From assembly GCA_015494005.1 (NCBI GenBank), contig WGCB01000133.1, forward strand, positions 1 to 6,584: 6,584 nucleotides of DNA, given 5' to 3'. This document shows, piece by piece, positions 1-6,584 of the stretch (position 1 is the stretch's first letter; every line of letters starts with the position of its first letter). A program made the translations under genes and the position numbers. The notes under the pieces were generated by a model, which worked only from the letters and a program-made list of their open reading frames with translations, made no database searches and was not told the DNA's origin. This DNA is from Caldilineaceae bacterium (GTDB lineage: Bacteria > Chloroflexota > Anaerolineae > Caldilineales > Caldilineaceae).

Positions 1-288
1 CTGGAGCTGGCCCGGAGCGTGGCCGATGCCCTGCTCCGGGTGGTCGGCGGCGAGGCGGCCCCGGTCCGGGCCGAGATCGTGAGCGCGGTGGAGCTCTCGG
101 ACAAGATCAAGGAGGGCATCCGCAAGCAGCTCATGGCCGAGTACGGGGAAAACCTGATCTTCGAGTTCCGGGTGGACCCGACTCTGCTGGGCGGTTTCCG
201 CATCCGCGTGGGGGACCGGCTCATCGACAACTCGGTGGCCAGCCGTCTCCAGGCCCTGCGAGAGACCATCTCCAGCGCCATTGGCTAG
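1..288 (+). CDS. atpH: F1Fo ATP synthase delta subunit, C-terminal part (5' end outside window)
   Basis: The frame is open from the left edge and stops with TAG at 286-288, giving about 95 visible residues; the true start lies upstream of the window. The end matches the conserved C-terminal domain of the delta (OSCP-like) subunit: an AEIVSAVELSD strand, then VDPTLLGGFRIRVGDRLIDNSV, the usual 'DPxLiGGfxiRiGDxxiDxSV' block, and a terminal helix RLQALRETI. Delta caps the alpha3beta3 head and ties it to the peripheral stalk formed by subunit b. Position directly before atpA fits the standard operon order. Because only the C-terminus is visible, a fused b-delta protein (known in several lineages) cannot be excluded. 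The GTG at 19 is an internal codon, not a likely start. The family call is firm; the full architecture is unknown. Confidence 0.88.
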   Translation: MELARSVADALLRVVGGEAAPVRAEIVSAVELSDKIKEGIRKQLMAEYGENLIFEFRVDPTLLGGFRIRVGDRLIDNSVASRLQALRETISSAIG

Positions 289-401
289 CTCTGGGCCCCG
301 GAATTTGAGACGCCTGCCGGCAGCAGCGGCATGGGCACGTCCCTTGATTTGCCCCTGATGACTGTGGCGACTGTAGCGAAACGAGTGGAGGACGACACCT
401 G

Positions 402-1919
<1,518 letters not shown>

Positions 1920-1934
1920 GCAACCGGGTGACGG

Positions 1935-1980
1935 TCCGGGATAGCCGGGGCGCGGCAGACGCGACCGAGCGCATCCCGGG
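1935..1980 (+). repeat. Inverted repeat in the atpA-atpG spacer
   Basis: TCCGGGAT (1935-1942) can pair with ATCCCGGG (1973-1980): seven Watson-Crick pairs plus one terminal G-U. Inside it, CGCG (1951-1954) can pair with CGCG (1960-1963) around a five-base loop. No T-run follows, so this is not a classic terminator. It lies within the 90-base gap between the alpha and gamma genes and could be an mRNA structure that modulates processing or the flow of translation into atpG. In a sequence this GC-rich, such pairing can also arise by chance. Confidence 0.4.
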
Positions 1981-1997
1981 GCATGGAACACCCCAAC

Positions 1998-2005
1998 GAG
2001 GAGGA
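1998..2005 (+). promoter_or_regulatory. Ribosome binding site fixing the TTG start of atpG
   Basis: GAGGAGGA at 1998-2005 is a strong Shine-Dalgarno sequence. Its GGAGG core (2000-2004) stands 5 bases before TTG at 2010. The in-frame ATG at 1983 has no comparable site upstream and would place this purine run inside the coding region, so the TTG start is preferred. Confidence 0.8.
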
Positions 2006-2009
2006 CCCT

Positions 2010-2879
2010 TTGGCTAGCACACGGGAAATTCGTCGGCGGATCCGCTCCGTCCGCAATATCGCCCAGGTGACCAAGGCCATGGAGGCGGTGGCCGCTTCCC
2101 GGATGCGCCGGGCCCAGCAGCAGGTCCTGGCCACTCGGCCCTACGCCCAGAAGGCCCAGGAAGTGCTCAGCTACATCGCCCGCCTGCCCAGCCTGGAGGA
2201 TCAGATGGACGTGCTGATCCGCCCTCGGGAGGAGATCCGGCGGGTGGGCATTCTCCTGGTCACGGCGGATCGAGGGCTGGCGGGCGGCTTCAATGCCAAC
2301 GTGATCCGCACCGCTGCCCGGTTCATCCAGGAGCAGCGGGAGCAGGGCCGGCAGATCGAGGCGGTGACGGTGGGGCGCAAGGGACGAGACTGGCTCCTGC
2401 GCTACGACCCCATCATCCGGGCTGAATTCACCAATTTGCCCGATCCCCCCACCACCAACGACACGGCCCCCATCACTCGGGTGTTGGTGGACGACTTCTC
2501 CCAGGGCCATTTCGACGAGGTCTACATGATCTACACCGACTTCGTGAACACCTTGGTCCAGCGGCCGGTGGTGCACAAACTGCTGCCCATCGAGCCGGCA
2601 GAGCCCAGCGTGGCCATGGCGCCGGACTACATTTTCGAACCCAGCCCCCAGGCCGTCCTGAGCCGGGTGCTCTACGGCTTCACCGAGGTCCAGGTGCTCC
2701 AGGCCCTGTACGAATCCCTGGCCAGCGAGCACTCCGCCCGGATGGTGGCCATGCGCAACGCCACCGAGGCCGCGGACGACCTGATCGCAGATCTGACCCT
2801 GACGTACAACAAGGCCCGGCAGGAGGGCATCACCCGAGAGCTGATGGACATCGTGGGCGGCACCACAGCCCTGGAGTAG
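2010..2879 (+). CDS. atpG: F1Fo ATP synthase gamma subunit
   Basis: Gamma is the central rotor shaft that turns inside alpha3beta3 and couples proton flow through Fo to ATP synthesis. From the TTG at 2010 the product is 289 residues, a normal length, and begins (M)[23 protein letters not shown], the highly conserved N-terminal helix of the family. An in-frame ATG at 1983 would add nine residues (MEHPNEEDP) unlike the family and overlapping the Shine-Dalgarno site, so I reject it. The central Rossmann-like domain includes [12 protein letters not shown] (84-95), the counterpart of the usual 'S/T-SDRGLCGG' motif but without the cysteine. The C-terminal helix ends [16 protein letters not shown] (274-289), matching the gamma signature except that threonine replaces the usual alanine after the second glycine. 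I see no cysteine-bearing redox insert of the chloroplast type. It sits 90 bases after atpA and 93 before atpD. Confidence 0.97.
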   Translation: MASTREIRRRIRSVRNIAQVTKAMEAVAASRMRRAQQQVLATRPYAQKAQEVLSYIARLPSLEDQMDVLIRPREEIRRVGILLVTADRGLAGGFNANVIRTAARFIQEQREQGRQIEAVTVGRKGRDWLLRYDPIIRAEFTNLPDPPTTNDTAPITRVLVDDFSQGHFDEVYMIYTDFVNTLVQRPVVHKLLPIEPAEPSVAMAPDYIFEPSPQAVLSRVLYGFTEVQVLQALYESLASEHSARMVAMRNATEAADDLIADLTLTYNKARQEGITRELMDIVGGTTALE

Positions 2880-4385
<1,506 letters not shown>

Positions 4386-4392
4386 AAAGCAC

Positions 4393-4851
4393 ATGGGGAT
4401 TCAAGTCGAGATCGTCACCCCTCGCCGGGAACTCTTCAGCGGCGAAGTGGACATGGTGACCCTGCCCGGTGTGGAGGGGCAGATGGGCGTCATGCGCAGC
4501 CATGCCCCCCTGCTTACCATCCTGGACATCGGGGAGATCGTCCTGCACCGGGAAGGCCAGGAGGATGAGCACGTGGCCGTGGGCGGCGGTGTGGTGGAGG
4601 TCCGCCCGGACAAGGTGATCGTCCTGGCCGAGACCGCGGAGCGGGCCGAGGAGATCGACATCCAGCGAGCGGAGGCCGCTCTGGAGCGGGCCCGCAAGCT
4701 CCTGGCCGAGCGGCCACCGGAGGAGCGCCGTCCCATCGAGCTGGCCCTGCGCCGCAGCATGGTCCGCCTGAAGGTGGCCCGTCACCGGCGCCGACGCCCT
4801 GCCGCCGCTGGCATGCCTCGCTTCCGAGAGGAAGAAGAGGAGCAGGAGTAG
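4393..4851 (+). CDS. atpC: F1Fo ATP synthase epsilon subunit
   Basis: Epsilon binds the foot of gamma and the c-ring, and in many bacteria its C-terminal helices restrain ATP hydrolysis. The start [20 protein letters not shown] and the block [18 protein letters not shown] (25-42) are diagnostic of the N-terminal beta-sandwich (about residues 1-83). The helical domain begins with IDIQRA at 88-93, matching the I/L-D-x-x-R-A motif known for ATP binding by epsilon of Bacillus-type enzymes. At 152 residues it is longer than the usual 130-140. The extra length is a charged tail: RHRRRR near 130-135, then REEEEE at 145-150. The nearest Shine-Dalgarno match, GGAGG at 4376-4380, lies inside the end of atpD, 12 bases from the ATG, so initiation probably depends on ribosomes finishing atpD. 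It is the last gene of the operon. Confidence 0.95.
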   Translation: MGIQVEIVTPRRELFSGEVDMVTLPGVEGQMGVMRSHAPLLTILDIGEIVLHREGQEDEHVAVGGGVVEVRPDKVIVLAETAERAEEIDIQRAEAALERARKLLAERPPEERRPIELALRRSMVRLKVARHRRRRPAAAGMPRFREEEEEQE

Positions 4852-4875
4852 GCCGCCGCTGGTTTCCAAGCACCG

Positions 4876-4909
4876 AAAGGCCGAGTCCCCCTCTGGGATT
4901 CGGCCTTTT
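4876..4909 (+). terminator. Intrinsic terminator of the atp operon
   Basis: AAAGGCCGAGTCCC (4876-4889) pairs with GGGATTCGGCCTTT (4895-4908) around a five-base loop CCTCT: 14 pairs, one of them G-U, followed by one further T (TTTT in all, 4906-4909). It begins 24 bases after the atpC stop. The A-run on the left arm would also give a weaker T-run on the opposite strand, but no gene faces it from that side. It should insulate the mreB unit from atp transcription. Confidence 0.92.
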
Positions 4910-4951
4910 CCATGCCCCAAACATTCGCCTGGGCGTGGGCTGATTTGTAAT

Positions 4952-4981
4952 TTGTTTCACAGCTACGGGAACAGGTATAAT
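4952..4981 (+). promoter_or_regulatory. Probable sigma-70-type promoter of mreB
   Basis: A perfect -10 hexamer TATAAT lies at 4976-4981. The best -35 candidate is TTGTTT at 4952-4957 with an 18-base spacer, matching consensus only in TTG, and no TG precedes the -10. Transcription would begin near 4988, leaving a leader of about 79 bases. That leader has a modest hairpin option, TGGCC (5001-5005) with GGCCA (5020-5024). The placement, just after the atp terminator and before mreB, supports the call. Confidence 0.7.
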
Positions 4982-5066
4982 GAAGCACGCGTCCGCCATT
5001 TGGCCTACTCGAGAGGATGGGCCAGGCCGCTTCGTGTGAAATCTGTCTGCGAGGAACCGAATTTCT

Positions 5067-6080
<1,014 letters not shown>

Positions 6081-6239
6081 GACGCACCTCCTTCTTCGGC
6101 CCTCCCCAGGCCGCGGACGAAGCCGAGGGCGTGCCAGCCGGGTGCTCACCTTTGATGCCAGTCACGGACGCCACACCTTGATGCCACACGCCGGTCGCCC
6201 AACTCCCCCACTCATCCCCCGGAACCCTCAATGGAAAGC

Positions 6240-6267
6240 GCGGTCCCGAAAGCTTATCCGGGGCCGC
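6240..6267 (+). repeat. Hairpin without T-run between mreB and ridA
   Basis: GCGGTCCCG (6240-6248) pairs with CGGGGCCGC (6259-6267) in nine pairs, one of them T-G, around a ten-base loop AAAGCTTATC. No T-tract follows. It could mark the 3' end of the mreB transcript or be a processing site. Confidence 0.45.
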
Positions 6268-6276
6268 TGTAGGCAC

Positions 6277-6326
6277 CCTGACGAAACGGTCTGCTGCCAG
6301 GGCCTTGATCACCCCGCTTCGTCAGG
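6277..6326 (+). repeat. Perfect 9-bp inverted repeat just upstream of the ridA promoter
   Basis: CCTGACGAA (6277-6285) and TTCGTCAGG (6318-6326) are exact reverse complements separated by 32 bases. The right arm ends 5 bases before the -35 hexamer at 6332. This could be a pair of half-sites for a DNA-binding regulator of the downstream gene, or a stem in the mreB read-through transcript. Nine exact pairs are more than casual but not decisive in a 442-base region. Confidence 0.5.
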
Positions 6327-6331
6327 ACGGT

Positions 6332-6360
6332 TTGACTTTGCTTGTAGGCTGCACTACAAT
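6332..6360 (+). promoter_or_regulatory. Strong sigma-70-type promoter for the RidA-family gene
   Basis: TTGACT (6332-6337, five of six consensus bases) and TACAAT (6355-6360, five of six) are separated by exactly 17 bases, the optimal spacing. Transcription would begin near 6367, giving a leader of about 155 bases before the ridA ATG. It is the best promoter match in the window. Confidence 0.82.
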
Positions 6361-6366
6361 ATGCTA

Positions 6367-6522
6367 ACCCCGTCCCCCGTTATCGGAATATTTTGCCAAA
6401 AAGTCCTGCCACCCCCCGGTTCGTGGGCCAGGTTGGACGCTTTTCCTGCCGCGTCTCTTGCCTGTGCGGGGTCAAAGTTCGGCCTTGATGAGGCAGGACC
6501 CAGGAACAATCCGAGGAAAGCC
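6367..6522 (+). promoter_or_regulatory. Long, possibly structured 5' leader of the RidA-family gene
   Basis: GGCAGGAC (6492-6499), about 14 bases before the ribosome site, is the exact complement of GTCCTGCC (6403-6410); its first seven bases also pair with TCCTGCC at 6444-6450. The second copy sits in the ten-base loop of a hairpin GGACGC/GCGTCT (6435-6440, 6451-6456). ACCCCG (6367-6372) can also pair with CGGGGT (6467-6472). Competing pairings close to a ribosome site are the pattern of a leader-based switch, but I do not recognise a known riboswitch class, and no folding or covariation was computed. Confidence 0.35.
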
Positions 6523-6584
6523 ATGGAGAGGACCGTCGTCCACACCGAGAAAGCACCGGCCGCTGTCGGACCCTACTCCCAGGC
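6523..6584 (+). CDS. ridA: RidA (YjgF/YER057c/UK114) family protein, N-terminal fragment
   Basis: Only 20 codons are visible before the right edge. The sequence MERTVVHTEKAPAAVGPYSQ matches the very conserved N-terminus of RidA proteins, 'KAPAAIGPYSQA', which forms part of the active-site pocket at the trimer interface. RidA enzymes hydrolyse reactive enamine/imine intermediates such as 2-aminoacrylate released by PLP enzymes, protecting the cytoplasm. The catalytic arginine near residue 105 of the family lies outside the window, so archetypal RidA cannot be told from an Rid2-7 paralogue. GAGG at 6513-6516 lies 6 bases before the ATG, a good ribosome site. It has its own promoter upstream and is probably not cotranscribed with mreB. 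Confidence 0.85.
   Translation, partial: MERTVVHTEKAPAAVGPYSQ

Larger units (their letters stand above)
6081..6522 (+). other. 442-base intergenic region between mreB and ridA
   Basis: I see no credible gene here on either strand. The region holds, in order: a possible 6-pair stem GCCCTC/GAGGGC (6099-6104, 6125-6130) without a T-run; a 9-base direct repeat TTGATGCCA (6152-6160 and 6178-6186); hairpin 6240-6267; inverted repeat 6277-6326; a promoter at 6332-6360; and a leader that may be structured up to the ridA ribosome site. No canonical intrinsic terminator follows mreB, so termination may depend on Rho or occur at one of the hairpins. Confidence 0.75.

Noticed and set aside
6099..6130. 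Possible intrinsic terminator just after mreB (GCCCTC/GAGGGC)
   Set aside because: Only six pairs around a 20-base loop with no T-run; too weak to call.
6354..6545. Antisense 63-codon frame whose start looks like a signal peptide (MWTTVLSMAFLGLFLG)
   Set aside because: It starts at GTG inside the conserved RidA coding sequence, has no Shine-Dalgarno sequence and covers the ridA leader; the hydrophobic stretch is probably chance.

Overview
This is a GC-rich bacterial chromosomal window carrying ordinary core genes, all on the + strand. Protein style, GC content and gene order suggest a deep-branching GC-rich lineage. A member of the Chloroflexota (Anaerolineae/Caldilineae type) is my best guess, but that is inference from remembered sequence style, not a search result. 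I see no mobile element, CRISPR array, tRNA or rRNA.

Positions 1-4851 hold the 3' half of an F1Fo ATP synthase operon in the canonical bacterial order: the delta-type C-terminus (partial, entering from the left edge), alpha (atpA), gamma (atpG), beta (atpD) and epsilon (atpC). Together these make the F1 head, central stalk and peripheral-stalk cap of the rotary ATP synthase. The first three gaps are long (113, 90 and 93 bases) and the last is only 7. The alpha and beta genes, whose products are needed in three copies each, open with AT-rich codons after purine-rich ribosome sites. The single-copy gamma subunit appears to start at TTG. A strong 14-bp hairpin terminator at 4876-4909 closes the operon.

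A separate transcription unit follows. A perfect TATAAT box (4976-4981) precedes a complete 337-codon mreB-family gene (5067-6080), which encodes the actin-like cell-shape filament protein. No mreC or mreD follows it within the window.

Positions 6081-6522 are a 442-base non-coding stretch. It contains two sizeable inverted repeats (6240-6267 and 6277-6326), a near-consensus sigma-70-type promoter (TTGACT, 17 bases, TACAAT; 6332-6360) and a leader of about 155 bases. That leader has alternative base-pairing possibilities just upstream of the ribosome site of a RidA-family gene. The RidA gene starts at 6523 and runs off the right edge after 20 codons.

I found no convincing undescribed multi-gene system. 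The observations most worth a second look are the potentially structured ridA leader, the inverted repeats beside its promoter, the translational layout of the atp genes, the ATP-binding motif and charged tail of epsilon, and the linkage of a lone mreB to the atp operon.
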